64,000 bases of DNA from Procambarus clarkii (GCF_040958095.1 NC_091188.1:2425962-2489961), one strand, 5' to 3'. Positions 33,325 through 44,125 are shown, numbered from the stretch's first letter. Notes: a model not told the origin generated them from the sequence alone. Made by a program: numbers and translations.

Positions 33325-33657
33325 AGCCGGGCACCGGAGAAGCCCAGAGTTCACTTTCTCCAGCAGTACAGCCAGTCTGGATTACCTACCGACCCGTCCA
33401 CACTCACTTTCTTTGACCCCCAGTACTACCAAGGCGCACGCCATGTGCTCCTCCTGGGAATAAAATATGAGCCAGGGCGGTTACACTGTCTTGAGACGGC
33501 GGGAACCATGTTTGATTCTTTGGTTGGCGGGGAATTCGAGTTATTTCTCGATCATGAGCGTTGTTTGTCCCCGTCCCACCGTCGCCTGTCCCACCGTTCC
33601 CCCGTCCCACCGTCCCTACGTGTCATGGAGTCAGGGTTCCTGCCGCCACTCGAATAA
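33325..33657 (+). CDS. Orphan open frame, possible exon, unrecognised
   Basis: I do not recognise this. After an acceptor-like TTCACTTTATGTAGCTCGCAG (ending about 33315), one frame is open for about 110 codons with balanced composition: SRAPEKPRVHFLQQYSQSG, then STLTFFDPQYYQGARHVLLL and CLETAGTMFDSLVGGEFELF. It has no ATG at its start. The last part is a CCGTCCCACC repeat. No domain, signal peptide or membrane segment is evident. It could be a piece of an old gene or transposon, or chance. Confidence 0.2.
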   Translation, partial: SRAPEKPRVHFLQQYSQSGLPTDPSTLTFFDPQYYQGARHVLLLGIKYEPGRLHCLETAGTMFDSLVGGEFELFLDHERCLSPSHRRLSHRSPVPPSLRVMESGFLPPLE

Positions 33658-33659
33658 AA

Positions 33660-34366
33660 CCATCAAATGTTTGTTTTAAACAATGTTTTCAAGACTACGT
33701 GTGTGACGGGTATCATAGAAAACTTAATTCTCGAGCGCGACGCTTCAGACGGGAGACTATTATTTCTTGAGCTAAAGGGCGCTTATGTGAATGCGGGCTC
33801 ACGATAGCTTACTATTTCAAGGATATATAAATTGCTGCTTTCGGTATCCCTGGAAGAGGGGGTACCTATCGGTGCCTTTATGTTTGTTTATGAGTTATTT
33901 GTAGCAAGACCCCCCTAGTGGCCGTTGTGGGAAGTGTAGGTCTTGGTGGTCGTTATTAGAAGTGAAGCCCCTGGTCGTCGATCCCCTCCTGAATCCTATT
34001 TTAACCCCCCCTAGTGGTCGTTGTAGCTAGGTCCCTGGTAGCCTTTGTAGCCAGGTCCCTGGTAGCTATTGTAGCCTGCAGGCTCCCAGTGGCCGTTGTT
34101 ATCAGGCCTACATTACCAACGGCATGAGGAAACTAGAGGAAACAATATCCCTTCCTCGTAAGGCTTGAAATGCAGCACCAAGATGACAGCATCGAACCAG
34201 CATGTGGCCTCGAGAGGTACCCGGCTTGGACTGCTTCATTCCACCACCTTCCCGCGGCGATATTCTGCGCGAAGATTAGCCACCTGCAGTCCTTCGTCCT
34301 CAACCCTCGCCTCCACCTTTTGACCAGCACACAGGAAACGAAATAGACGACAAAGAACACAAGGTC

Positions 34367-34368
<2 letters not shown>
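33660..34368. other. Unassigned, with a loose minisatellite
   Basis: CCCCTAGTGGTCGTTGTAG and CCTGGTAGC(C)TTTGTAG motifs recur at about 33900-34100. Confidence 0.5.

Positions 34369-34457
<89 letters not shown>
34369..34457. repeat. (GA)n microsatellite
   Basis: About 44 GA units. Confidence 0.95.
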
Positions 34458-34460
<3 letters not shown>

Positions 34461-35155
34461 AAGGAGAGGGGTTCTGTTTTGCTTCTGAACAACTCCAAGT
34501 TATTTTACATTTAAAGTGTAAGTCAATGGTGCTTAACTGCAACAAGTCGTTTAAAATGTGTGCAAATTAACCATTGTTTTAGTATTTCATGCACTAGATA
34601 CCTGTACTGAGCACAACAAGCGAACACATTGTTCCTAAATGGGGTGATTTTTTTTAGCAAACTTCTCAGTGTGTTCTCTCCAGCAAGTTGTTATTCTTCA
34701 TCATTAATGCACAAGTCTCTAATGTTCTCTATTCTTTCCAGGACAGCGGCGTTGCCGAGTGATATGGGGACCGTAATTTAGAGCGTGAGTACTGGCAGAT
34801 AATCACAGGATTAAAGGTGCTGTTACAAGCATAAGTAACACAGTTTCCGTTACAATGCGCGGCGTTCTTCATTTACTATCGTTTCCCATTGAATTAAAAA
34901 GAAGTTTTATTAAAGAAAATGGGAATTTATGTTTACACTAGTTCCTTCATTTTTTCCCCAAATGTTTGAGAATTTTGATATTCTTGATTATCAGCGTTTT
35001 AACTATCATCATTAGCCTCAGAACTGTCATTAACTCTACAATCATAGTCATTATCTTTGTTTCATCATGAATTCATTATAGTTAAGCGTATCAACATCAT
35101 GAAATAGGGTGATTGCAACCCACTCAAATCGTATCATGAAATTGGACTGGTCAAC
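34458..35155. other. AT-leaning unassigned sequence
   Basis: No gene or recognisable repeat. Confidence 0.4.
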
Positions 35156-35159
35156 ACTG

Positions 35160-35308
35160 CTAGGGACTGGCTCCTTTGCTGGTCGGTGTTCAATCTCCAG
35201 TGTTCCGGATGGTTATAGGCACCATTCCTATTCTCCGTTTCGCTGTTCCATCTCCTATCCTGTCCTCATATCCCAGCTTCTACCCTCTCTTAGTTTAGCG
35301 TTTATCCA
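35160..35308 (+). mobile_element. SINE-3, worn copy
   Basis: GGTCGGTGTTCAATCTCC and CTATCCTGTCCTCATATCCC match the SINE-3 T-arm and body with many changes. Its end runs into a 20-bp array. Confidence 0.5.
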
Positions 35309-35595
35309 CGGCCAGTCTATTATTTACACACAGGCAGTCTATTATTTACACACGGGCAGTCTATTATTTACACACAGGCAGTCTATTATTTACACACGGG
35401 CAGTCTATTATTTACACACAGGCAGTCTATTATTTACACACAGGCAGTCTATTATTTACACACAGGCAGTCTATTATTTACACACAGGCAGTCTATTATT
35501 TACACACGGGCAGTCTATTATTTACACACAGGCAGTCTATGATTTACACACGGGCAGTCTATTATTTACACACGGGCAGTCTACCGCTTGCACAC
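35309..35595 (+). repeat. 20-bp minisatellite, about 14 copies
   Basis: GGCAGTCTATTATTTACACA repeats, with an A/G alternation (ACACAGG or ACACGGG). Confidence 0.95.
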
Positions 35596-35621
35596 GGTCA
35601 GTACTTGTACCGTGTACAAAG

Positions 35622-35775
35622 TACACTAAATACACTAAAATACACTAAATACACTAAAATACACTAAATACACTAAAATACACTAAATACACTAAAATAC
35701 ACTAAATACACTAAAATACACTAAATACACTAAAATACACTAAATACAAAAATACAAAAAAAATACAAAATACAC
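35622..35775 (+). repeat. TACACTAAA minisatellite, 9/10-bp units
   Basis: TACACTAAA and TACACTAAAA alternate, giving a 19-bp higher-order unit, about eight times. Confidence 0.95.
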
Positions 35776-35861
35776 TAAAAGCGAATGTTGTGGAAGCCAC
35801 CTCCACCCAGACCCTGATATATCAAGAAATACAACTAGTAGGTACACCTCACTTTTTTGTG

Positions 35862-35887
35862 TGTGTGTAAACATGTGTTTACACACA
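35862..35887. other. Perfect 12-bp hairpin
   Basis: TGTGTGTAAACA and its complement are separated by two bases, just before a SINE. Confidence 0.8.
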
Positions 35888-35893
35888 CATACA

Positions 35894-36062
35894 GGGGCCT
35901 CGCGGCTGAGTGGACAGTGCTCTGGGGTCGTAGTCCTATTGGCCCCGGGTTCGATCAGCGGCGGAGGCGGAAACAAATGGGTAGAGTTTCTTTAACCCTA
36001 ATGCACCTGTTCACCTAGCAGTAAATAGGTACCTGGGAGTTAGTTAGACAGCTGCTACATTT
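35894..36062 (+). mobile_element. SINE-2, tRNA-derived
   Basis: The tRNA-like head has an A box (GGCTGAGTGGACAG) and a B box (GGGTTCGATC). The body follows: GGAAACAAATGGGTAGAG, TTCACCTAGCAGTAAATAGG, TACCTGGGAGTTAG. The body resembles SINE-1 but the head differs, so heads have been exchanged between the families. Confidence 0.8.
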
Positions 36063-36210
36063 CTACGACTCATTTGCGTTCCGAGCTTACGCCTGTATGC
36101 CCTCTTGTCCTACTATTCTCAATTTAAAGAGTCCGTCCTTGACTTCCCTCGGTATCTTGGATGTTGTGATCATATTCCCTCCGTTTCTTTTCATTTGTTG
36201 TGTGTGAAAA

Positions 36211-36212
36211 AT

Positions 36213-36294
<82 letters not shown>
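36211..36294. repeat. (GA)n microsatellite
   Basis: About 40 GA units. Confidence 0.95.
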
Positions 36295-36297
<3 letters not shown>

Positions 36298-36477
36298 ACT
36301 CTCCTAAACGGTCTTACTTTTGTCGACCAATCACATATAATGAAGAAATTTTTCACTCTTTTGTCTTATTATATTTACATACCCTCTGTGTAGCGTTAGC
36401 ATCTCTTGAGCTTTGTTCTAAAAGCGTATTTCTTAACATCTCTATTGGTTCAGCTGCTCTTTTTCTGTACAGCCAAG

Positions 36478-36618
36478 ATACTTCATATAAAGACGAAGAG
36501 TCACAATAACGTGGCAGGAATATGTTGAATCGACTTGAGAATGGTCCAAGACGGACCGAAACGTCGTCGTCGTCCCTTCACCTTCTAGTGTGTGGTCTGG
36601 TCATCATACTTCATATAA
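36478..36618. mobile_element. Element C, 115-bp form with 13-bp TSD
   Basis: ATACTTCATATAA flanks the element at 36478-36490 and 36606-36618. Inside, the extension (GAGTCACAATAACGTGGC) is in minus orientation and joined head-on to a plus-oriented core, with one arm deleted. This is an intermediate between the dimer and the monomer. Confidence 0.85.
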
Positions 36619-37054
36619 CCAGGAGCCAGAAGTATAAAGCGTATACTATTGTATACTATTGTTAGTATAAAGCGTTAATATACTACGTATATTGGCTGGT
36701 TAATGCTTTTTAAACCCCACAATTGTTTCCGCCATTTTCATACGATACATCCAGCTGCAAAATCATTATATATTCTATTGAGGTGGTTGATCGCGGTGAG
36801 AATAAGTTCCATTGTGTGTTGAAGGTTGATGTTGATCGCCACTCCAAGGTCTTAACATCTACTTGCGTTTTGGTTAATGAGTTTTCAGATATTTTCTTCT
36901 CACACACACACGTACGAGGCCAGCACTCTCCTAAGGAGTTCTTCTGGTGGAGGATGTCGGAGGAACATCAACACTGCTCACCTCAAGGGGATAGACGATA
37001 GGATTACTGATATCGGCACTCAAGATGCAGGTTGGAACTACGCTTAAGACATGC

Positions 37055-37055
<1 letters not shown>

Positions 37056-37142
<87 letters not shown>
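37056..37142. repeat. (AT)n microsatellite
   Basis: AT tract on the left flank of the MITE-like element. Confidence 0.95.
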
Positions 37143-37147
<5 letters not shown>

Positions 37148-37533
37148 GTACCTAGTAGCCAGAACGCACTTCTCGGCCTAATATGCAAGGCCCGATTTGC
37201 CTAATAAGCCGAGTTTTCCTGAATTAATATATTTTCTCTAATTTTTTTCTTATGAAATAATAAAGCTACCCATTTCATTACGTATGAGGTAAATTTTTTT
37301 TTATTGGAGTTAAAATTAACGTAGATATATGACCGAACCTAACCAACCCTACCTAACCTAACCTAACCTATCTCTATAGGTTAGGTTAGGTTAGGTAGCC
37401 GAAAAAGTTAGGTTAGGTTAGGTTAGGTAGGTTAGGTAGTCGAAAAGTAATTAATTCATGAAAACTTGGCTTATTAGGCAAATCGGGCCTTGCATAGTAG
37501 GCTGAAAAGTGCATTCTGGCTACTAGGTACGAC

Positions 37534-37535
<2 letters not shown>
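37143..37535. mobile_element. MITE-like element with 86-bp TIRs and TTAGG interior
   Basis: The terminal 86 bp (starting ATGTCGTACCTAGTAGCCAG) are inverted at the other end with about six mismatches. The middle (about 37326-37442) has CCTAA runs that meet TTAGG runs head to head at CTATAG, plus TAGCCGAAAAAG and TAGTCGAAAAG. There is no ORF. AT tracts on both sides suggest a TA-target insertion, but the exact TSD cannot be read in that context. Confidence 0.85.

Positions 37536-37618
<83 letters not shown>
37536..37618. repeat. (AT)n microsatellite
   Basis: AT tract on the right flank of the MITE-like element. Confidence 0.95.
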
Positions 37619-37620
<2 letters not shown>

Positions 37621-37648
37621 GGACGCAGTGGGTTCGAATCAATGGGTA

Positions 37649-37716
<68 letters not shown>

Positions 37717-37800
37717 AAGAGACTGCATGAACGCGCAAGCCATAGATCACCAAGAACTCTAAATGACCCGACCAGGATTCGAACCCATTGCGTCCAGGAT
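37619..37800. repeat. Inverted pair of tRNA-like pieces around (GT)n/(GA)n
   Basis: GGACGCAGTGGGTTCGAATC (37621-37640) and GATTCGAACCCATTGCGTCC (about 37777-37796) are inverted copies. Both carry a B box. Between them lie GT units at 37650-37700 and a short GA run. Confidence 0.7.
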
Positions 37801-37920
37801 CACCCCCCGAACTTACACAATACCTTACACAACAATGATGCCGGGACGCTCTACGTTTGGGGGATAATTCTGGACGTCATTCTAAATTGACTCTGCTGCC
37901 GTAACATCCATCCACAGAGC

Positions 37921-37923
<3 letters not shown>

Positions 37924-38001
<78 letters not shown>
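37924..38001. repeat. (GA)n microsatellite
   Basis: About 39 GA units. Confidence 0.95.
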
Positions 38002-38004
<3 letters not shown>

Positions 38005-38059
38005 CCACTGGGAGAAAATATAGTCTGTGGTCGATTTCAGCGGTCAGTACACACACTGA

Positions 38060-38116
38060 GTGCGGGGCCAGAGTGCAGGGCCAGAGTGCAGGGCCAGAGT
38101 GCAGGGCCAGAGTGCC
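38060..38116 (+). repeat. 13-bp minisatellite, four copies
   Basis: AGTGCAGGGCCAG repeats. Confidence 0.9.
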
Positions 38117-38661
38117 TGCCCAGTGCGCAATTAGAATAAATTATAACAATGGTCAAAGTTCTCGCCACTAACGCGCTATTGTGTGTTTTATTCTGATAGG
38201 TTTGTGTGTTTATGGCGGGGAAGTAATAGATATAACTCTGAGTTACAGTTATGTTCCTTCTGACACCTCTATGGCTGTTTATACACGTGTATATTCACGT
38301 GTACATATGTGTACGTATATGCATATGTGTGTGCATCAATATCCGTGCCAATACCCCCCTCACTACCTCATTATCTTACCTCACCATTGACCCCATCACC
38401 GACTGACCCCACTCTCTCTCTCTGACATAATGGGTGACAGGGGCATATGTCTGTCACCCAGCATACAATCGGCCCATTATCTGAGAGAACGACGACGTTC
38501 CTTTTGTTCTCGTGAGCGCCCCAAGGTCAGGCTCCATGTGTTGGGGGAAGGGGAAGATGGGTGGGGGAGGTGTTTTGGTGGGGAGGGAGTGGGGGATGGG
38601 TAGTGTGGAGGGGGGGGGGAAGGGGAGGGAGAAGGGTATAGAGGGGGATAGGGAGATGTTG

Positions 38662-38905
38662 TGAGGTTATCTTGAGATGATTTCGGGGCTTTTAGTGTCC
38701 CGCAGTCTGGTCCTCGACCAGGCCTCCATCCCCCCAGAATGCAGCCCGTGACAGCTGACTAACTCCCAGGTACCTATTTACTGCTAGGTAATAGGGGCAT
38801 CAGGGTGAAAGAAACTCTGCCCACTGTTTCTCGCCGGCGCCCGGGATCGAACCTGGGACCACAGGATCACGCGTCCAGTGTTCTGTCCGCTCAGCCGTCG
38901 GCTCC
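38662..38905 (-). mobile_element. SINE-1, full-length copy
   Basis: This is the reverse complement of 208-456. The tRNA-like head lies at 38832-38905 with anticodon loop CGCGTGA (CGT, threonine-like) and B box GGTTCGATCCC. The tail GAGGTTATCTTGAGATGATT is at the left. Confidence 0.85.
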
Positions 38906-38915
38906 CTCCTTGTTT

Positions 38916-38954
38916 CTGTTATAAACAACCCTCTCCTTAGGTTGTTTATAACAG
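38916..38954. other. Perfect 15-bp hairpin
   Basis: CTGTTATAAACAACC and its complement flank a 9-nt loop between SINE-1 and the foldback B arm. Confidence 0.85.
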
Positions 38955-38977
38955 TAATAACTTGGATTGTGAATTTT

Positions 38978-39070
38978 CGAAGCTCATAAACTGTTGAATA
39001 ATTGCAAACAAAGCCGCCATGATTGTTGAAAAAGATGTACAGGTTTCACAAGTTGATGCGCAAATGCAGC
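38978..39070 (-). repeat. Foldback element B, single diverged arm
   Basis: CTCATAAACTGTT, ATTGCAAACAAAGCCGCC and AAAGATGTACAGGTTT match the reverse complement of the 667-780 arm. Confidence 0.6.
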
Positions 39071-39079
39071 TCATAGGTG

Positions 39080-39560
39080 GAGGAAGGGCGTGGCCTCAGC
39101 ACCCCAAAGATCAGAACTTGGTTAAGTCAACGTGGTGGAGGAGGAGGAGAAAGGTCACTAAGGCCATATATATCACTGCAGTCAGATTAGTGTGGGAGTA
39201 GTGACAGTGGGGGAGACGCACCCACCTTAACGTGTGGGTCGAGGATCAAGCTTTTAGCTCTTGGAACATGAATTCATCTGCTGGTTATTTAATACAATGA
39301 TTCTCGGTCTATTTTGATATCATAACTAATGAACTTATGAATGGAACTTCTAGAACCTGCTTGGCTAGTTTGTCCCATTTTCCACTACTACCTCGTCCGT
39401 TTCTCAAGTAATTACTTATAGCGAAACAAAAGGGCTGATTTTATGACACTACAAGATAAAATGCTGCACATCTTTTGTTTCATAATTATACAGCCGCTAT
39501 CATTACGCATCATTCTGCAGCTGCTATCATCATTCACTGCTATCGCTGGGGACCCGGCTT
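39080..39560. other. Unassigned sequence
   Basis: No gene is seen. Confidence 0.4.
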
Positions 39561-39561
39561 G

Positions 39562-39599
39562 GTGCCCCCAAGTACCCGACTGGTGTACTTGGGGGGCAC
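39562..39599. other. Near-perfect 14/15-bp hairpin
   Basis: GTGCCCCCAAGTAC pairs with GTACTTGGGGGGCAC, with one extra G, across a 9-nt loop. Confidence 0.75.
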
Positions 39600-39769
39600 A
39601 ATGTAATTTTGTACTTCAAAATTAGTTAGCAAGACACTCCTGAGTGACCGTAACTAAAGTTGAGTCATATTGTCAGACTTAAGACGTGGCTTGACTGTAC
39701 ATTGCGTAGATCAGTCCCAGGGGTCTGCTTTAACGTAGATGATTGTCGCAACATCTTGCGTAGATTAGT

Positions 39770-40165
39770 GTTATAATGTCTAGTTTTTAGATAGATGAGT
39801 GTCGCAATGTCTACTTTTAGGTAGATGAGTCACAATGTCTAATTTGGAGTAGATCGGAGTACCTTGTCTACAGATTATAATTATTAAATTATTCTGAAAG
39901 TCAGGGCTCTAGAGCACAGCTCATCGGGAAATCGGAGCACCATTAGAGCTCTTTGGTAAATCACTGCATTATTATCTACTCAAGGGTAGATGAAGTCCTA
40001 TTGTATTCACTATCAACCATAGGGTAGATGAAGCCTTATTGTACTCAGTATCTACCCTAAGGTAGATGAAGCTCTATTGTCTTCTGTGTCTACCCTAGGG
40101 GTAGTTGAAGCCCAACTGGCTTCCATATCTACCGTAGGGTAGATGAAGCCATATTGTCTTCAATA
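39770..40165 (+). repeat. Degenerate GGTAGATGA repeat
   Basis: TTTAGGTAGATGAGTC and CTAGGGTAGATGAAGCC motifs recur with spacing near 58 bp after about 39990. Confidence 0.6.
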
Positions 40166-40323
40166 GTAGAACACATTCATGCTTCATGAACATCTGTGAA
40201 GGTAAAATATCTGAAAACCCTATGTTTTGGCGGCATAAATATATATTTAAATCGATTTACCTATTAATATATTTATGTAAATCTCATTTATATTGTTTAC
40301 ATTAGCGCACTAGTCAAAATAGT

Positions 40324-40324
<1 letters not shown>

Positions 40325-40381
<57 letters not shown>
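40325..40381. repeat. (CA)n microsatellite
   Basis: About 28 CA units. Confidence 0.95.
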
Positions 40382-40383
<2 letters not shown>

Positions 40384-40436
40384 GTTTCATAGTGCGAACT
40401 GCCATAATCGAACGTTCCATCTTTAATACGATCACC

Positions 40437-40530
40437 AATTACAAAGTGTTCGATTACAAAGCGTTCGATTACAAAGTGTTCGATTACAAAGCGTTCGATT
40501 ACAAAGTGTTCGATTACAAAGTGTTCGGAG
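40437..40530 (+). repeat. 15-bp minisatellite, six copies
   Basis: ATTACAAAGTGTTCG and ATTACAAAGCGTTCG alternate. Confidence 0.9.
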
Positions 40531-40611
40531 ATCAGACGATCGCAATTATTTTGGCGTGGCCGTTAAATTCCCCTAAATATAGAACTCCGAGAGAAAAAAG
40601 GTTATGATGAG

Positions 40612-40835
40612 AGATATGTTGAATCATTACATGAATCATTAGTCGAGTCATTAAATGGGCAGTTTGGTGATTCATTAGATAAGTCGTTTGATAAGTCATT
40701 TGGAAAGTTATTTGATGAGTCACTTGGAAAGTTATTTGATGAGTCGTTTGACGAGTCAGATGAATCATTAGATGAGTCATTTAGATTAGTCACTAAATGT
40801 GTCATTAGAAGAGTCATTTTATTCGAAGTGTGAGG
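40612..40835 (+). repeat. Degenerate GATGAGTCATT repeat
   Basis: GATGAGTCATTTGG and GATGAATCATTAG-like units of about 20-21 bp. Several contain TGAGTCA. Confidence 0.8.
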
Positions 40836-41027
40836 AGTCATGAGCCATTTATTGCGTCATTAGTCGAATCACAGGGCTACACACAGTGTGTGTGTGATAG
40901 AGGTGGTCAGGAGCAACACAGTGTGGGAAGGTGTATAGTGAAAGTGTGAGGAACCACTGTGGTTGCTCACACACCTAGTGACGACCACTCAACCACACCT
41001 GGTGACTCCCACTTCACCATTAACCAC

Positions 41028-41096
41028 CCCTTCTCCTCCTCCTCCTTCTTCCTCCTCCTCCTCCTCTTCCTTCTCCTCCTCCTCGTCGTCCTCTGT
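41028..41096 (+). repeat. CTC-rich tract
   Basis: Trinucleotide-like CTCCTCCTT DNA. Confidence 0.8.
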
Positions 41097-41175
41097 CCTA
41101 ATATGAATACACTCTGACATAGCTACTTCCTAATGACCCCTAATCGTTGAAATAATTGTGTGTTGATTCCCATTG

Positions 41176-41290
41176 TGTGTCGAGGGTGAGTGTGTCGAGG
41201 GTGAGTGTGTCGAGGGTGAGTGTGTCGTGGGTGAGTGTGTCGTGGGTGAGTGTGTCGTGGGTGAGTGTGTCGTGGGTGAGTGTGTCGTGA
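41176..41290 (+). repeat. 15-bp minisatellite, about eight copies
   Basis: GTGTCGAGGGTGAGT changes to GTGTCGTGGGTGAGT along the array. Confidence 0.9.
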
Positions 41291-41299
41291 ATACTCACT

Positions 41300-41680
41300 C
41301 GACGCCAGTGTAGCTGTGTATTAAATCGTGCGCGATTCTTTCGTGCACGGAACGAAAGCTACCTCGTCACGGGTCAAGTACATGGACGAACACGTAACTT
41401 ACTCTCCAATGACCAGCTTGGAAATTGTTACGAATCGCCTCGACTGACGAACAACGCCGACCGGAACGACCGTGTCCTGAGGGTAAACGACACTGACTGA
41501 CACTGACACGAAATGGCACGGACTGTGATTAATAATACAAGCCAGGAAGGGCCCGGGGGGGGAGAGGGGAGAGGGGGGGGGTGTAAGACGGAAGAGCTCC
41601 CGAGTGTCACGGTCGCGCGTGCGCACCCGCACGAGGCCAAGAAAAGTGCGCGCACTCAAGAGGCAAAACAGTGCTGAAAT
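41300..41680. promoter_or_regulatory. CpG-rich stretch, possible regulatory DNA
   Basis: CpG is frequent (CGTGCGCGATTC, GTCGCGCGTGCGCACCCGCACG) against a CpG-poor background. No gene start is seen beside it, so its function is open. Confidence 0.25.
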
Positions 41681-41704
41681 ATTCACTCGTCAGGCGTTAT
41701 TTTG

Positions 41705-41872
41705 AGTACAAGGACTGGAACACAAGGACTGGAACACAAGGGCTGGAACACAAGGGCTGGAACACAAGGGCTGGAACACAAGGACTGGAACACAAGGACT
41801 GGAAGACAAGGGCGGGAACACAAGGGCAGGAAGACAAGGGCGGGAACACAAGGGCTGGAACACAAGGCAGGC
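41705..41872 (+). repeat. 15-bp minisatellite, about 11 copies
   Basis: GGACTGGAACACAAG and variants (GGGCTGG, GGGCGGG, AAGACAAG) repeat in register. Confidence 0.95.
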
Positions 41873-42009
41873 AACACCCCGGAGCAAGGAACGCAACACA
41901 ACGACGGCCCGCCTCTGGAACAATCACACATAAAGAGTCAGAACTAGCCGTGTGCAGACCAATTGATAGATATAGGGCAAGAAGGAAGCGAATAATAGGA
42001 GGACAACCA

Positions 42010-42440
42010 GAACATATTTGGCCGTGACACTGTTCCATTTAACATATCTGGCCGTGACACTGTTCCATTTAACATATCTGGCCGTGACACTGTTCCATTT
42101 AACATATCTGGCCGTGACACTGTTCCATTTAACATATCTGGCCGTGACACTGTTCCATTTAACATATCTGGCCGTGACACTGTTCCATTTAACATATCTG
42201 GCCGTGACACTGTTCCATTTAACATATCTGGCCGTGACACTGTTCCATTTAACATATCTGGCAGCGACACTGTTCCATTTAACATATCTGGCCGTGACAC
42301 TGTTCCATTTAACATATCTGGCCGTGACACTGTTCCATTTAACATATCTGGCCGTGACACTATTCCATTTAACATATCTGGCCGTGACACTGTTCCATTT
42401 AACATATCTGGCCGTGACACTGTTCCATTTAACATATCAC
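42010..42440 (+). repeat. 30-bp satellite, about 14 near-identical copies
   Basis: ACATATCTGGCCGTGACACT plus GTTCCATTTA repeats at exactly 30 bp. Only scattered changes occur (GCAGCG at about 42262, ATTCC at about 42361). Because 30 is a multiple of three, both strands read a 10-residue peptide repeat. Confidence 0.98.
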
Positions 42441-42780
42441 AGACCTCAAGGCTTGTGTTGGCCAGCGGGAGCCTTTTAGCCTTACCACAAGCCCCGTGAG
42501 GTTTCGCTCTCAGTGTCACAAGGGAACCGTGACAAGACCTTCAGTGGGGCTGGGGTCCCCGACCTTCAGGGCTGCCTTACGTCTCCTGTAGAGGGCCTGA
42601 GACACGCCCTCGGACACGCCCTCAGGCCTGAGACACGCCCTCGGACACGCCTTCAGACACGGACACGTCTTCGGCGAGTCCTATGGTAGTGGTCGTGTGC
42701 TTCCTCTTTCATACTATTCCGTGTTGGACTTTAAAGTGTTAAAAAATTATTTTATTTAATATATAAATGGATTCTACCAT
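42441..42780. other. Unassigned, short GGACACGCC repeat
   Basis: GACACGCCCTCGG and GACACGCCTTCAG units lie at 42600-42670. No gene is seen. Confidence 0.5.
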
Positions 42781-42784
42781 TCCT

Positions 42785-43085
42785 TCTCTCCGTCTAATCC
42801 CAGCTCCATGTATTCACATCCCAGCTCCTTGTCCTCATATCCCAGCTCCTTGTCCTCATATCCCTGTTCCTTGTCCTCATATCCCAGCACCTTGTCCTCA
42901 TATCCCAGCACCTTGTCCTCATATCCCAGCTCCTTGTCCTCATATCCCAGCTCCTTGTCCTCATATCCCAGCTCCTTGTCCTCATATCCCAGCTCCTTGT
43001 CCTCATATCCCAGGTCCATATACTCGAATCCCTTCCAGGTGCAATGTTGTCATACTGGCTTAGCGCTTTTCCCTCATAAGTTAGT
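42785..43085 (+). mobile_element. SINE-3 with an internal 21-bp expansion
   Basis: The flanks are SINE-3 (CGTCTAATCCCAGCTCC on the left; CCCTTCCAGGTGCAATG, then GGCTTAGCGCTTTTCCCTCA on the right). In place of the single CATCCCAAATCCTTATCCTG segment there are about ten copies of a 21-bp TCATATCCCAGCTCCTTGTC-type unit (about 42814-43015). Confidence 0.8.
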
Positions 43086-43319
43086 GACATATTTTGATAT
43101 GGTCTCGATTTAAGATCTGGGAAATTACCTGGAGACGATCTTGTTACCAAAGTACAAGGTCTTGATGCTTCTTTTCTTACCAGAGTACTGTGATTCCGCA
43201 CACTAGTACAGCATCCACTCCCTCCTCTCCCCAGATCCCTTTTGGTTAGCGCTCCCAGCTGGTAATTATCTCACAACCCCTTTGTTTTACCTCCCACTGA
43301 TTACCTTCACTACTTTACA

Positions 43320-43558
43320 TACTACTCTGCCCCCCACCTCTACTCCCACCTGATCTGCCCCCCCACCTCTACTCCCACCTGATCTGCCCCCCACCTCTAC
43401 TCCCATCTGATCTGCCCCCCACCTCTACTCCCACCTGATCTGCTCCCCACCTTTACTCCCACCTGATCTGCCTCCCACCTTTACTCCCACCTGATCTGCC
43501 CCCCATCTCTACTCCCACCTGATCTGCCCCCCACCTCTACTCCCACCTGACACACCAC
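43320..43558 (+). repeat. 27/28-bp minisatellite, about eight copies
   Basis: CTGATCTGCCCCCCACCTCT plus ACTCCCAC repeats. The C run varies in length. Confidence 0.9.
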
Positions 43559-43699
43559 TGATCTCCCACTACCTACACACACACTGCTCTCAGGACCACC
43601 TACAAACGCTCTTTGCTCTTTTGTCTGTAGAATGGAGCTAATAGCTCTTGAACTCCGCCTTTCTAACCAATCTATTATTCCCCTATTATGTCTACTAAA

Positions 43700-43890
43700 A
43701 ATATTTATCTGCCCAGAAGCAGCCCGTAGCAGCTACTTAACTCACAGGTATGTATTCACTGCTAGGTGAACAGGGGGCATTAGGATGAAAGAAACTATGT
43801 CCATTTGTTTCTGCCTCGGCCGGGAATCGAACCCGGGCCCTTAGGACCCCGACCCCCAGGCGTTACCCACTCAGCTGCGAGGCCCCATAT
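43700..43890 (-). mobile_element. SINE-2, tRNA-derived
   Basis: This is the reverse complement of 35894-36062. The tRNA-like head lies at about 43815-43888 (CCGGGAATCGAACCCGGGCC is the B-box arm; CTCAGCTGCGAGGCCCC is the 5' end). Confidence 0.85.
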
Positions 43891-43924
43891 ATGTGTGTGT
43901 ATGTGTGCTTAGACTATATAAAGG

Positions 43925-44125
43925 CGAAGGAAAACCCCAGTTTATGTGTAAGTGAACTTAAAACCAAATTTTCAGGTGTAACCTGCACCCTTTCTCAAGG
44001 TGCTGTATACAATGTTTTATACATTGTATAGAACATTGTATTCGACACCTTGAGAAAGGATCTAGGTTACACTTGAAAATTTAGTTTTTAGTACACTTAA
44101 ACACCAATTGAGTCTTTCCTTCACC
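43925..44125. repeat. Foldback element E
   Basis: The left arm (AGGAAAACCCCAG ... AAATTTTCAGGTGTAACCTG ... CTTTCTCAAGGTG) and right arm (CACCTTGAGAAAG ... GGTTACACTTGAAAATTTAG ... CTTTCCTTC) are inverted, about 80 bp each. The inner ACAATGTTTTATACATTGTA is itself palindromic. Confidence 0.75.

Noticed and set aside
42010..42519. 190-codon decapeptide-repeat frame
   Set aside because: It exists only because the satellite period is 30 bp. Both strands are open and no start or signal supports it.
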